NCBI RefSeq assembly: GCF_016744255.1
Contig: NZ_JADGES010000018.1
Span: forward strand, 1 to 41,750
Length of the DNA stretch: 41,750 nt
DNA from: Maribacter sp.
Lineage (GTDB): Bacteria; Bacteroidota; Bacteroidia; Flavobacteriales; Flavobacteriaceae
Direction: 5' to 3'
Each line of letters opens with the position of its first letter. The first letter of the stretch is position 1. The translations under genes and the position numbers were made by a program. Below the pieces are notes generated by a model. The model searched no databases and had not been told where the DNA came from. It saw only the letters and a program-made list of their open reading frames with translations. Below are positions 1-8,894 of the stretch, in pieces.

Positions 1-763
1 TATTAATATTATCATTTGGACTAGTGTAATCCCCTCCAAAAGCGATTCCTAACATATCATCATAAAAAGCTAACGAATAAATACCTTCTGTTGGTTTTTC
101 GCCTATTACAGGTGTTCTTAAAACACTCCAAGTAACTCCTTTATTATCAGAATAATAAACCCTACTATCTGTAGTAACCACCCAAGCCTTATCTCCTTTC
201 ACTACAATATTGGTATTACTTGCGGCAAATGCACCTTCACCTTCTATTGCTTCTGGCAAATCCTCACAAGAAATTTTATCCCAATTACTACCGCCATCTC
301 TTGTAATAAGTATAGAGACACAACCATTTCTACTGTCCCCAACAGCAATACCTTCTTTATTATTCCAAAAAGTCATAGCATCATAAAAAACACCTTCTCC
401 TTCTTCTTTATACACCAGCTCCATTTTCCCTGCATCACCAGTTTTATATAGCAAAGCCGGACTTTCTACAGAAAGCATAAAAAAATCTGTATCCGTATGA
501 GCAACAGACCTAAAGTGAAGTTCTTTTTCTTTATATTCCATTACATTCAGTCGCACTTTATTACTGGATAAATCAATATTACCAAAAACACCTTTATTAG
601 CAGCAAAAGCAAGACTATTCCCCATAATTTCAATAGCTCTTACGCTTACAGAATCTTCGTAAATAGGCTCTATTTCTACCTGTGTAAACGGTTTTCGTAC
701 TACTTCTTCATTACAACCAAATAATAAAAAAAAAGAGAACAGTGTGTAAACAAAATACTTCAT
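1..763 (-). CDS. BNR/YCF48-like repeat lipoprotein (3' part cut off by window edge)
   Basis: An open frame runs from an ATG at 763 leftwards off the window, giving 254 visible residues with no stop. The N-terminus is a lipoprotein signal: a hydrophobic stretch ending LLFGC, with the lipobox Cys at residue 17, so it is probably an outer-membrane or periplasmic lipoprotein. The rest contains recurring beta-propeller-like segments with Asp-box character (RDGGSNWDKI, SDNKGVTWSVL), as in YCF48/BNR 'oxidoreductase' or photosystem-II-stability-factor-like proteins of Bacteroidota. Known members are mostly of unknown function and the oxidoreductase name has little support. It is divergent from the rsmB-like gene, with a well-formed promoter at 779-808. 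Family assignment is fairly safe; function is unknown. Confidence 0.75.
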   Translation of the reverse strand, partial: MKYFVYTLFSFFLLFGCNEEVVRKPFTQVEIEPIYEDSVSVRAIEIMGNSLAFAANKGVFGNIDLSSNKVRLNVMEYKEKELHFRSVAHTDTDFFMLSVESPALLYKTGDAGKMELVYKEEGEGVFYDAMTFWNNKEGIAVGDSRNGCVSILITRDGGSNWDKISCEDLPEAIEGEGAFAASNTNIVVKGDKAWVVTTDSRVYYSDNKGVTWSVLRTPVIGEKPTEGIYSLAFYDDMLGIAFGGDYTSPNDNIN

Positions 764-778
764 AAATATTAATTTTCT

Positions 779-808
779 CAAAAATAAGTGTATTCACTTC
801 TAATACAA
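779..808 (-). promoter_or_regulatory. Bacteroidota sigma-70-type promoter for the lipoprotein gene
   Basis: Read on the minus strand, TTG (806-808) is followed after exactly 19 bases by TATTTTTG (779-786). This matches the Bacteroidota consensus TTG-N19-TAnnTTTG in full. The start codon at 763 lies 16 bases beyond the -7 box, leaving a short leader. Inferred from consensus only. Confidence 0.6.
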
Positions 809-816
809 TACCTTTG
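809..816 (+). promoter_or_regulatory. -7 box (TACCTTTG) for the rsmB-like gene
   Basis: TACCTTTG fits TAnnTTTG exactly and lies 20 bases before the ATG at 836. There is no TTG at the expected -33 distance. It directly abuts the -33 box of the divergent lipoprotein promoter, so the two promoters are back to back. Confidence 0.5.
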
Positions 817-835
817 CAGCCTTATTTTTTAAACG

Positions 836-2056
836 ATGAAATTACATAGAAATCTAGTTTTTGCAGTTATAGATGCGTTAAATCTTATTTTTAACGAGGA
901 TCAATATGCGGATAAAGTAGTACAAAAAGTATTAAAGTTCGATAAACGTTGGGGTTCTCGGGACCGCGGATTTATTGCAGAAACGACCTATGACATTGTT
1001 AGATGGAAACGTTTATATTCTGAAATTGCAGAGGTAAAAGCCCCATATTCTAGACCTAAATTATTTAGACTATTTGCTGTTTGGGCTATTCTTAAAGGCA
1101 TAAAACTCCCCGATTGGAAACAATTAGAACCTACTCCTGAAAGAAGAATTAAAGGGAAATTCGATGAACTTTCTCAAATTAGAAAATTCAAAGAATCTTT
1201 ACCAGATTGGATGGATGAAATTTGCGTAAAATCTCTAGGGGAAAAATTATGGAACAAAGAATCTGCAGCTTTAAACCAACAGGCTGATGTAATTTTAAGA
1301 ACAAACACCTTAAAAACATCCAAAGAAACATTACGTAAAGCTTTACTAGAAGCTGGTATAGATGTAGATCCTATAAAAGGGTACGCTAATGCTTTAAAAC
1401 TTGCGGAACGTAGTAATGTTTTTACTACAGAAGAATTTAAAAAAGGCTTTTTTGAAGTACAAGATGCTTCTTCTCAATTAGTTTCGGAGTTTTTAGGCGT
1501 AAAACCAGGAATGCGTGTTGTAGATACGTGTGCTGGTGCTGGTGGAAAAACATTGCATTTAGCTGCCCTTATGGAAAATAAAGGACAATTAATAGCTTTA
1601 GATATTTATGAAAATAAATTAAAAGAATTAAAGCGTAGAGCAAAACGCGCAGGAGCTCACAATATAGAGCCTCGTGCTATCGATAGCAGCAAAGTAATTA
1701 AAAAATTATATGGTTCCGCAGATCGTGTTTTAATTGATGCCCCATGTTCAGGCCTAGGAATTTTAAGAAGAAACCCGGATGCTAAATGGAAATTGCAACC
1801 AGAATTTATAGACAAAATTATAGCAACGCAGAAAGAAATTATTCGTAGTTATAGTAAAATAGTAAAACCAGGAGGACAAATGGTATATGCTACTTGCTCT
1901 ATATTACCGCAAGAAAACATAGACCAAGTAAAATCGTTTTTATCCTCTGAAGAAGGTAAAGACTTTGAACTTGTAAAAGATAAAAAAATATTTGCTTCCA
2001 CTAGTGGTTATGATGGTTTCTATATGGCTTTGCTTCAGAAAAAGACAGCAGAATAG
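836..2056 (+). CDS. rsmB: RsmB/NOP-family 16S rRNA (cytosine-C5) methyltransferase
   Basis: This is a 406-residue SAM-dependent RNA m5C methyltransferase. The N-terminal ~130 residues are helical and NusB-like. The Rossmann-type catalytic domain follows, with SAM motif I (VVDTCAGAGGKT, about residues 227-238), motif IV APCSGLG with Cys304, and motif VI ATCS with Cys354. In this family the motif VI Cys attacks the cytosine and the motif IV Cys releases the product, and both are present. E. coli RsmB modifies C967 of 16S rRNA. Flavobacterial homologues are shorter and their target base is inferred. It appears monocistronic, with its own -7 box and the 100-bp repeat immediately downstream. Family is certain; the exact target nucleotide is not. 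Confidence 0.9.
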   Translation: MKLHRNLVFAVIDALNLIFNEDQYADKVVQKVLKFDKRWGSRDRGFIAETTYDIVRWKRLYSEIAEVKAPYSRPKLFRLFAVWAILKGIKLPDWKQLEPTPERRIKGKFDELSQIRKFKESLPDWMDEICVKSLGEKLWNKESAALNQQADVILRTNTLKTSKETLRKALLEAGIDVDPIKGYANALKLAERSNVFTTEEFKKGFFEVQDASSQLVSEFLGVKPGMRVVDTCAGAGGKTLHLAALMENKGQLIALDIYENKLKELKRRAKRAGAHNIEPRAIDSSKVIKKLYGSADRVLIDAPCSGLGILRRNPDAKWKLQPEFIDKIIATQKEIIRSYSKIVKPGGQMVYATCSILPQENIDQVKSFLSSEEGKDFELVKDKKIFASTSGYDGFYMALLQKKTAE

Positions 2057-2074
2057 ACTTTTTTTTGCATACAA

Positions 2075-2174
2075 GTAAACTACCTCGAGGCAGACTCACG
2101 AAGTATTCGTAGGAAAACAATCTTAAAATTTCGAGGCAAGCCTCAGAGCATTTAAATCTCGATTATCGAGTAAA
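2075..2174. repeat. Dispersed 100-bp palindromic repeat, copy A
   Basis: This segment is 90% identical (10 mismatches, no gaps, counted by eye) to the reverse complement of 23730-23829. The element contains three hairpins. In this copy the first (CCTCG...CGAAG) has decayed, the second is CGAGG-CAAG-CCTCA with one mismatch, and the third, CTCGATTATCGAG at 2158-2170, is perfect. It sits 18 bases after the rsmB stop codon. It resembles a REP or MITE-like intergenic element; the type is inferred. Confidence 0.9.
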
Positions 2175-2175
2175 G

Positions 2176-2195
2176 TAATTAACAATTGTTAATTA
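2176..2195. promoter_or_regulatory. 20-bp perfect palindrome upstream of purL
   Basis: TAATTAACAATTGTTAATTA is an exact palindrome centred about 40 bases before the purL -7 box and starting one base after repeat copy A. Its position suits an operator or activator site for purL. It could also be the flank of the repeat or simply AT-rich symmetry. Confidence 0.4.
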
Positions 2196-2224
2196 TTAGC
2201 TCTTTCATTTATAGTTTAAAAATG

Positions 2225-2232
2225 TAAATTTG
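2225..2232 (+). promoter_or_regulatory. -7 box (TAAATTTG) for purL
   Basis: TAAATTTG is an exact match to TAnnTTTG, 32 bases before the purL ATG. No TTG is seen at -33, which would fit a promoter that depends on an activator. Confidence 0.5.
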
Positions 2233-2264
2233 TGTTTTCTTAAAACTAAACAACAAGAAGCGCA

Positions 2265-5200
2265 ATGATTCATTTTTTCGGGAATGCGACAAACAAAGTT
2301 TTTGCAGTACAAACTACAGCTGAACTTTCAGAAGAAACTACAAATAAACTAATATGGTTGTTTGGCAACCAACCCAAAATAAATGCGGCGTCTCTAGACG
2401 CCTTTTTTATTGGCCCAAGAGCAGCAATGATAACTCCTTGGAGTACCAATGCTACAGAAATAACTCAGAATATGGGAATTACTGGTGTAATTCGTATTGA
2501 GGAATTTTATAGTGTTGCTGATGACTTCACTGATTTTGACCCCATGCTTTCTCAAAAATTTGAAAGCATAAATCAAGACACTTTTACTATACATATTCAA
2601 CCAGAGCCTATTCTAAACATTGATGACATCGGTGCTTACAATAAACAAGAAGGACTTGCTCTTAGCGATGAAGAAGTTTCTTATTTAGATGGCGTTTCTG
2701 AGAAAATAGGAAGAAAATTAACAGATTCCGAAGTATTTGGATTTAGCCAAGTAAATTCAGAACACTGTAGGCATAAAATATTTAATGGCGATTTTATTAT
2801 TGATGGTAAACAAATGCCATCTTCTCTTTTTAAATTAATAAAAAAGACATCGCAAGAAAACCATAACGGTATTGTTTCTGCCTATAAAGACAATGTGGCT
2901 TTTGTAAAAGGCCCAGAAGCAGTACAATTTGCTCCAAAAACAGCACATAAGCCAGATTTTTACCAAGAAGAAAAATTCGATTCTGTTATTTCTATAAAAG
3001 CAGAAACACATAACTTCCCAACCACAGTAGAACCTTTTAATGGTGCTGCAACTGGTGCAGGAGGAGAAATAAGAGACCGTTTAGCTGGTGGTCGAGGTTC
3101 TTTGCCTTTAGCAGGAACGGCCGTTTACATGACGGCTTATTCTCGTTTAGAAAAAGACAGAAAATGGGAGAATGGTTTAGCAGAACGCAAATGGCTATAC
3201 CAAACTCCAATGGATATTTTAATAAAAGCATCGAATGGAGCATCCGATTTTGGAAACAAATTTGGACAACCACTAATTAATGGTTCTGTACTTACTTTTG
3301 AACATAAAGAAGAAGCCACTTCTAGCGATAATCCCCGTCGATTAGGTTTCGATAAGGTTATTATGCAAGCTGGTGGTATTGGCTACGGAAAAGCATCCCA
3401 AGCTATAAAAGAAAAACCTAAAGAAGGGGATAAAATTGTTATTCTTGGTGGCGACAATTACCGTATAGGTATGGGTGGCGCAGCGGTTTCTAGTGCAGAT
3501 ACTGGTGAATTTAGTTCATCTATAGAATTAAATGCCGTACAACGCTCTAACCCCGAAATGCAAAAACGTGCTGCCAATGCTATTCGTGGTATGGTAGAAA
3601 GCGAAACTAACCCTATTGTTTCTATACATGATCATGGAGCTGGTGGACATTTAAACTGTCTATCTGAATTGGTTGAAGAAACTGGAGGAAAAATAGATTT
3701 AGATAAATTACCCGTTGGTGACCCTACCCTTTCTGCTAAGGAAATAATTGGTAACGAATCTCAAGAACGTATGGGATTGGTAATTGGCAAAAAAGACACT
3801 GGCCTACTTAAAGAAATAGCAGACCGTGAACGTTCGCCAATGTATGAAGTTGGCGATGTTACTACCGATGATCGCTTTACTTTTGAATCGAGTACTACAG
3901 GTGAAAAACCTATGGATGTTGCTCTTTCCGATATTTTTGGAAGTTCACCAAAAACAGTTTTAACAGATACTACTATAAAACGTAGTTACGATGCTCCAGA
4001 ATATACATTAGAGAATTTTCATGAGTACTTAGAGCAGGTATTACAGTTAGAGGCTGTAGCTTCTAAGGATTGGCTTACAAATAAAGTAGACCGTTGTGTT
4101 GGTGGTCGTGTTGCAAAACAACAATGTGCTGGCCCATTACAATTACCATTGAACAACTGTGGTGTAATGGCGTTAGATTTTAAAGGAAAAGAAGGAATTG
4201 CTACTTCTATTGGACACTCTCCTATTTCAGCATTAATTGACCCTGCTGCAGGAAGTAAAAATAGTATTACAGAAGCATTAACGAACCTAGTATGGGCACC
4301 TTTAAAAGACGGGTTACAATCTGTTTCTTTATCTGCAAACTGGATGTGGCCTTGTAAAAATGAAGGAGAAGATGCTCGCTTATATAAAGCTGTAGAAGCA
4401 ATATCTGAATTTTCAATTGCTTTAGGTATTAACGTACCAACAGGAAAGGATTCTCTTTCCATGAAACAAAAATATACGGATGGCGATGTAATATCTCCAG
4501 GTACTGTTATTATATCTGCTGCTGGAAACTGTAACGATATTACGAAAGTAGTAGAGCCTGTTCTTCAAAAAGATGGAGCTTCTATTTATTACATCAACCT
4601 ATCTAAAGACACTTTTAAATTAGGCGGTTCTTCTTTTGCACAAATACTAAATACAATTGGTAAGGAAGCACCAACAGTAAATGATGCTGGTTACGTAAAA
4701 ACGGTTTTCAATACGATTCAAACTTTAATTAAAGAAGGGCAAATAGTTGCAGGTCATGATGTTGCCTCTGGCGGATTAATAACCACTTTATTAGAAATGT
4801 GTTTTGCTGATGTTGCTTTAGGAGCTAATTTAGACTTGAGTAGTTTAGATGAAACGGATACTATTAAACTTCTTTTTGCAGAAAATGCTGGTATTGTTAT
4901 TCAAGCAAAAGATGCATCTATCGAATCCGTTTTAAGTAATGCATCCATCGATTTTAAAAAGATTGGAACTGTTTCTTCAGAAGCTACAGTTACCATTAAA
5001 AACGGAAGTATGGAAATGGGCTTAAATGTTAGCTCATTACGAGATACTTGGTTTAAAACATCCTATTTATTAGATGCTAAACAAACGGCTAACAACTTAG
5101 CAAAAGACCGCTATGATAATTACAAAAACCAAACGCTACAATATACTTTTCCTAAGAACTTTACTGGAAAATTAAAAGCTAGACCAACGAACAGACCAAA

Positions 5201-5942
5201 AGCTGCTATTCTTAGAGAAAAAGGAAGTAACTCGGAACGCGAGATGGCTAATGCCATGTATTTAGCTGGTTTTGATGTAAAAGATGTACACATGACCGAT
5301 TTAATTTCTGGTCGTGAAACTCTAGAAGACATTCAATTTATAGGTGCTGTTGGCGGTTTCTCTAATTCCGATGTACTTGGTAGTGCAAAAGGTTGGGCTG
5401 GTGCTTTTAAATACAATGAAAAAGCAAATACTGCATTAAAAAACTTCTTTGCAAGACCAGATACTCTTTCTGTTGGTATTTGTAATGGCTGTCAATTATT
5501 TATGGAGCTAGATTTAATTAATCCAGATCATGATACACATGGTAGAATGATACATAATGAGTCTCAGAAACACGAAAGTAATTTTACATCGGTTAAAATT
5601 CAAGAGAATAATTCCATAATGCTATCTTCTTTAGCTGGTAATACTTTAGGCGTTTGGATTTCTCATGGTGAAGGTAAATTCAATTTACCATACGGAGAGG
5701 ATAAATACCAGATTGTAGCTAAATACGGTTATAAAGGGTATCCTGCAAATCCTAATGGAAGTGATTACAACACTGCTATGATGTGCGATGCTACTGGTCG
5801 TCATTTGGTTACTATGCCGCACTTTGAGCGTTCTACATTCCCTTGGAACTGGGCGCACTACCCTACCAATAGACAAGATGAAGTTTCTCCTTGGTTAGAA
5901 GCTTTTGAAAACGCTTATAATTGGGCACTTACTCATAAATAG
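2265..5942 (+). CDS. purL: Phosphoribosylformylglycinamidine synthase (large, single-chain PurL)
   Basis: At 1225 residues this is the large, single-chain type that fuses the synthetase and glutaminase. It catalyses the fourth step of purine synthesis, converting FGAR, ATP and glutamine to FGAM. The N-terminal region covers the PurS-like and linker domains; NSEHCRHK (about residues 165-172) and the KAETHNFPTTVEPFNGAATG segment belong to the first ATP-binding half. A second AIRS-like half follows (HDVASGG, about 829-835). The C-terminal class I amidotransferase has the nucleophile Cys1073 in GICNGCQ and the His1186/Glu1188 pair in PHFE. All key residues are present, so the enzyme should be active. 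It is monocistronic, bounded by its own promoter and a strong terminator. E. coli PurL is slightly longer (1295). Confidence 0.97.
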   Translation: MIHFFGNATNKVFAVQTTAELSEETTNKLIWLFGNQPKINAASLDAFFIGPRAAMITPWSTNATEITQNMGITGVIRIEEFYSVADDFTDFDPMLSQKFESINQDTFTIHIQPEPILNIDDIGAYNKQEGLALSDEEVSYLDGVSEKIGRKLTDSEVFGFSQVNSEHCRHKIFNGDFIIDGKQMPSSLFKLIKKTSQENHNGIVSAYKDNVAFVKGPEAVQFAPKTAHKPDFYQEEKFDSVISIKAETHNFPTTVEPFNGAATGAGGEIRDRLAGGRGSLPLAGTAVYMTAYSRLEKDRKWENGLAERKWLYQTPMDILIKASNGASDFGNKFGQPLINGSVLTFEHKEEATSSDNPRRLGFDKVIMQAGGIGYGKASQAIKEKPKEGDKIVILGGDNYRIGMGGAAVSSADTGEFSSSIELNAVQRSNPEMQKRAANAIRGMVESETNPIVSIHDHGAGGHLNCLSELVEETGGKIDLDKLPVGDPTLSAKEIIGNESQERMGLVIGKKDTGLLKEIADRERSPMYEVGDVTTDDRFTFESSTTGEKPMDVALSDIFGSSPKTVLTDTTIKRSYDAPEYTLENFHEYLEQVLQLEAVASKDWLTNKVDRCVGGRVAKQQCAGPLQLPLNNCGVMALDFKGKEGIATSIGHSPISALIDPAAGSKNSITEALTNLVWAPLKDGLQSVSLSANWMWPCKNEGEDARLYKAVEAISEFSIALGINVPTGKDSLSMKQKYTDGDVISPGTVIISAAGNCNDITKVVEPVLQKDGASIYYINLSKDTFKLGGSSFAQILNTIGKEAPTVNDAGYVKTVFNTIQTLIKEGQIVAGHDVASGGLITTLLEMCFADVALGANLDLSSLDETDTIKLLFAENAGIVIQAKDASIESVLSNASIDFKKIGTVSSEATVTIKNGSMEMGLNVSSLRDTWFKTSYLLDAKQTANNLAKDRYDNYKNQTLQYTFPKNFTGKLKARPTNRPKAAILREKGSNSEREMANAMYLAGFDVKDVHMTDLISGRETLEDIQFIGAVGGFSNSDVLGSAKGWAGAFKYNEKANTALKNFFARPDTLSVGICNGCQLFMELDLINPDHDTHGRMIHNESQKHESNFTSVKIQENNSIMLSSLAGNTLGVWISHGEGKFNLPYGEDKYQIVAKYGYKGYPANPNGSDYNTAMMCDATGRHLVTMPHFERSTFPWNWAHYPTNRQDEVSPWLEAFENAYNWALTHK

Positions 5943-5950
5943 ACAAAAGA

Positions 5951-5987
5951 AAAGGGTTTTAGTTATTCAGAACTAAAACCCTTTTTT
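5951..5987. terminator. Strong intrinsic terminator between convergent genes
   Basis: A 14-bp perfect stem (5951-5964 with 5971-5984) has a 6-base loop ATTCAG and is followed by a T-run. It starts 8 bases after the purL stop. The A-rich left flank should let it also stop transcription from the convergent T9SS gene. Confidence 0.9.
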
Positions 5988-6012
5988 AATAACCATAATT
6001 AACTAAACCAAC

Positions 6013-8619
6013 TTACCTAATAACCATTTTACCACTCCATGTTTTATCGGAAGTACTACTTAATTTATATAAGTAAATCCCTGATGGTAAATTATTTCTT
6101 TGCACGGTAATTTCATTCTGACCTACCGTAGTATTACCTTTCATAGTTTGGGAAGATAATAAATGCCCTCCAAGGGTATATACTTCCAAAGTATATTTAG
6201 ACACTTTATCATCATAAAAATACAATGCTCCTTCTGTTGTTACAGGGTTTGGCATTAATACCGATTTTTTGGTATTATTAAGTACAAACTCATATGCTAT
6301 TTCTTCATTATTAAAATCTAAATTAGAAAGGTTTAATTTTTTATCTTCCAAATTACCTGTCTTAGATTTTAAGTTAAAAGATATAACTTTTAGACTAGAA
6401 AAATCCGTGCTAGAATCCCCTTCGTTTTTAAACATTTCATAAGGAATAGAAAAGGTGGTTACCTCATCGGACAAAGAAACTTCTGTAGTAAATTCTTCTC
6501 CGTTGCCTTTTAAAAGCTTTATCTCTAAATCTCCAGTACCTGAAGCTTCAAAAGAAAAATTCTGATATTCGGATAAATCAACAGGTAAAAACCTTGGACT
6601 AAAAGCTCTATAAACTCCTATATAATCTTCTGTTGCACCTTTTAAATTAATGTTCCGTTCTACTCTATAGCCACTTCCAGTATATACATTGTCATTCTGA
6701 TTTACGCTATACGTTTGAATCGTTGTTGTGCTCGAAGAATCATCTAAGCCCCAAGGAGCATCGGCTACAAACAAATCATCTGGAGTTCCTGCCTTATCAG
6801 CACTTATTCTAAATCCAAAATCGAATAAAGAACCTGTATCTACAGATACAGAACCTATATAACCTTCTAAGTTCGTTTGCAAAGTCATCCTATCTGCATC
6901 ACTTGTTTCTGTACGCTTTAAACCTCCTTCTAAATAAATTTCATTAGAACGATTATTATTGACTACTTGCATATTAATTTTACCATTTTTATAACTGGCA
7001 GATTTTACAAATACAGGTGGCGGCGTAGAGCCTTTATAACTTTCAATAGTTGTGTTAGATTCTAATAAATCTAATATTTCTTCTCCTAAAAGAACCAAAT
7101 CATCTACAGAATTAGACCAAATCTGAAAATTGTAATACATAGTATTATCTTGGTATGTATCAATATTCCAATGCGATTCCACAACGAATTTATCATTCTC
7201 ATCTAATCTTGCAGAAAAAGTCAAGGCAAATTCAATATTACCATCCGCTTGTTTTATTCTAGATTTAATAAAATCATGCTCCCTAACCTGAATATTAGAC
7301 ACGGACAACAATTCTGCTCCTAGAAAACGATCACAAATAAACTTACTATGCTCATATACTTTGTTTTCCGTTTTTATTACCATTAAAGCACTAACGGTCT
7401 CTGTGTTTTTTAAATAATCTACCGAATAAATATCTGATGCATTTGTTAGTGCTAACAAATCTGCAGGAGAAGACTCTATAGTACTAGTTTCTCCAATAAT
7501 ATTTAAAGGTACTAAGGTATTTAAAGGAATCTGAGAAGGGGAATACTTTCCGCTCTTTTTATAGCTAGCTCCTTTTTTAATTGTTTTAGCTGTTAATTTA
7601 TCGAATTTATAATTTGTTTTTGCTCTATTATAGTTCCGTTTGCTAATTAAATTGGCTAATCTATCATTACTCTCCAACCCTCCAGAGTTTCCTCCAGAAG
7701 TTGTTGTTATAACAGGACATGCACTTACTCCTGAACAAGACGGATCGTCACAATCTACTAATCCATCTCCATCATCATCCAAACCATTAATACAATCCTC
7801 TTGCGGAACAGGCGCTGTAGGACAACGAGCTCCATCATTTAAAGAACTTGAAGGGCCAAAAGCAAAAATATTAGAAGTCATTCCTCCATTTGCTACAATA
7901 GTATTCACCGTATTAATCTTATATACGGAACCTGTTTGATTAGCTGATATATAAAAATTACCATCCACATCAAAATAGACCGCTCCATACGTATAATTAA
8001 GTCCTGATAAAATAGGAACTTCTCCTAAATCTTCTACATTTCCGGTATCTGCTGTAATCCTGTATAAATGATTTGTGCCTTTCTCTACAGTATACAATTT
8101 ACCATCAGTAGCATTAAAGGCCCAATCGTGTATACTAATACTCTTACTCAAAGTATGCTCTCCCACATATTCTAATTGTGTATTAGATTCTGGATTTAAA
8201 TCTATAGAATGGTATGTTGAAGATCCTGAACGAATATAATAAATGCCATCTATGCTAATATCGCCAACATATCTATTACCTGTATTGGGTAAGTTAGCAA
8301 TGGTGTACACATCTGTAGAAAAGTCATTACCAATACGTACAATAGATACTTGTGGTGTAGATAAATACCCCCAAAGATAGCCATCGGCTGAATTATACGC
8401 TGCGGCATTAATGTTTCCACCAACAATGTCTTCGGCTACTAAATAAGAGCTCCCTGAAGCCAAATCCAGAGCATAAATATCATTCCGCTGAAACAAGTAC
8501 GCATTAAAATCGCACTGAAAAGGTTCTGACTGTGCTATACTGTTCTGCGAATAACAAATTGTAATAAAAAATACACATAGTGCTTTTAGGGATAGTTGAC
8601 AAGAGTAGATTTTTTTCAT
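6013..8619 (-). CDS. Secreted multidomain protein with T9SS type A sorting domain
   Basis: This is an 868-residue secreted protein. Residues 1-29 form a Sec signal peptide ending in SIAQ. Residues ~30-270 look like a beta-propeller of the DUF6923 kind found in bacterial surface proteins. Residues ~275-297 hold an Asp-rich calcium-binding-like segment with paired Cys (NGLDDDGDGLVDCDDPSC). A long central region of unknown fold follows. About residues 665-775 resemble a carbohydrate-binding jelly roll (FSFEASGTGDLEIKLLKG). Residues ~790-868 are the Por_Secre_tail sorting domain, with PNPV at its start and GIYLYKL near the end, which targets it through the T9SS to the cell surface or medium. No catalytic site was recognised. 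It stands alone between a bidirectional terminator and its own promoter. An adhesive or glycan-binding role is possible but not shown. Confidence 0.85.
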   Translation of the reverse strand: MKKIYSCQLSLKALCVFFITICYSQNSIAQSEPFQCDFNAYLFQRNDIYALDLASGSSYLVAEDIVGGNINAAAYNSADGYLWGYLSTPQVSIVRIGNDFSTDVYTIANLPNTGNRYVGDISIDGIYYIRSGSSTYHSIDLNPESNTQLEYVGEHTLSKSISIHDWAFNATDGKLYTVEKGTNHLYRITADTGNVEDLGEVPILSGLNYTYGAVYFDVDGNFYISANQTGSVYKINTVNTIVANGGMTSNIFAFGPSSSLNDGARCPTAPVPQEDCINGLDDDGDGLVDCDDPSCSGVSACPVITTTSGGNSGGLESNDRLANLISKRNYNRAKTNYKFDKLTAKTIKKGASYKKSGKYSPSQIPLNTLVPLNIIGETSTIESSPADLLALTNASDIYSVDYLKNTETVSALMVIKTENKVYEHSKFICDRFLGAELLSVSNIQVREHDFIKSRIKQADGNIEFALTFSARLDENDKFVVESHWNIDTYQDNTMYYNFQIWSNSVDDLVLLGEEILDLLESNTTIESYKGSTPPPVFVKSASYKNGKINMQVVNNNRSNEIYLEGGLKRTETSDADRMTLQTNLEGYIGSVSVDTGSLFDFGFRISADKAGTPDDLFVADAPWGLDDSSSTTTIQTYSVNQNDNVYTGSGYRVERNINLKGATEDYIGVYRAFSPRFLPVDLSEYQNFSFEASGTGDLEIKLLKGNGEEFTTEVSLSDEVTTFSIPYEMFKNEGDSSTDFSSLKVISFNLKSKTGNLEDKKLNLSNLDFNNEEIAYEFVLNNTKKSVLMPNPVTTEGALYFYDDKVSKYTLEVYTLGGHLLSSQTMKGNTTVGQNEITVQRNNLPSGIYLYKLSSTSDKTWSGKMVIR

Positions 8620-8653
8620 TTCTTCTAAGATTTGGGATTCTATAGATTAAAGG

Positions 8654-8661
8654 CAAATGTA
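8654..8661 (-). promoter_or_regulatory. -7 box (TACATTTG) for the T9SS protein gene
   Basis: On the minus strand TACATTTG matches TAnnTTTG exactly, about 35 bases upstream of the ATG at 8619. A TTG at standard -33 spacing is missing. Confidence 0.5.
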
Positions 8662-8744
8662 AAATATAGATAATAAGATTTTTCTTACAAATAGTTTAAT
8701 GATACATATAACTAGATAAAATTCAATTTATTGCTGACGAATGG

Positions 8745-8846
8745 TTAAAATGAGATATCTGTTTATTTTAAAAATTCTATTGATTATCTGCTATTTTTTT
8801 AATAATTCTGAATTATTTAAAGTTATTTTTAGTAATCTCATTTTAA
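8745..8846. repeat. 12-bp inverted repeat pair in the divergent T9SS-gene/fadD promoter region
   Basis: TTAAAATGAGAT (8745-8756) recurs as its exact reverse complement ATCTCATTTTAA (8835-8846). Between them, near the centre, is the palindrome AATAATTC-T-GAATTATT (8801-8817). It could be a pair of operator half-sites or the ends of a small decayed element. No flanking target duplication was seen. The rest of this 275-bp gap is featureless AT-rich DNA. Confidence 0.5.
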
Positions 8847-8894
8847 AATCCCATTCCCTTTTCTTACTTTGCAAGTACTTATCAGAAACCTAGT

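Noticed and set aside
3037-3319. Two overlapping minus-strand frames inside purL
   Set aside because: They are antisense to conserved PurL ATP-binding sequence and show no domain features.
4019-4462. 147-residue open frame on the minus strand inside purL
   Set aside because: It lies antisense to strongly conserved purL coding sequence, with no promoter or recognisable domain. It is a by-product of codon usage.
7640-7939. 99-residue open frame on the plus strand inside the T9SS gene
   Set aside because: It is antisense to the Asp-rich calcium-binding-like segment, has low-complexity Pro/Ser composition and no family match.
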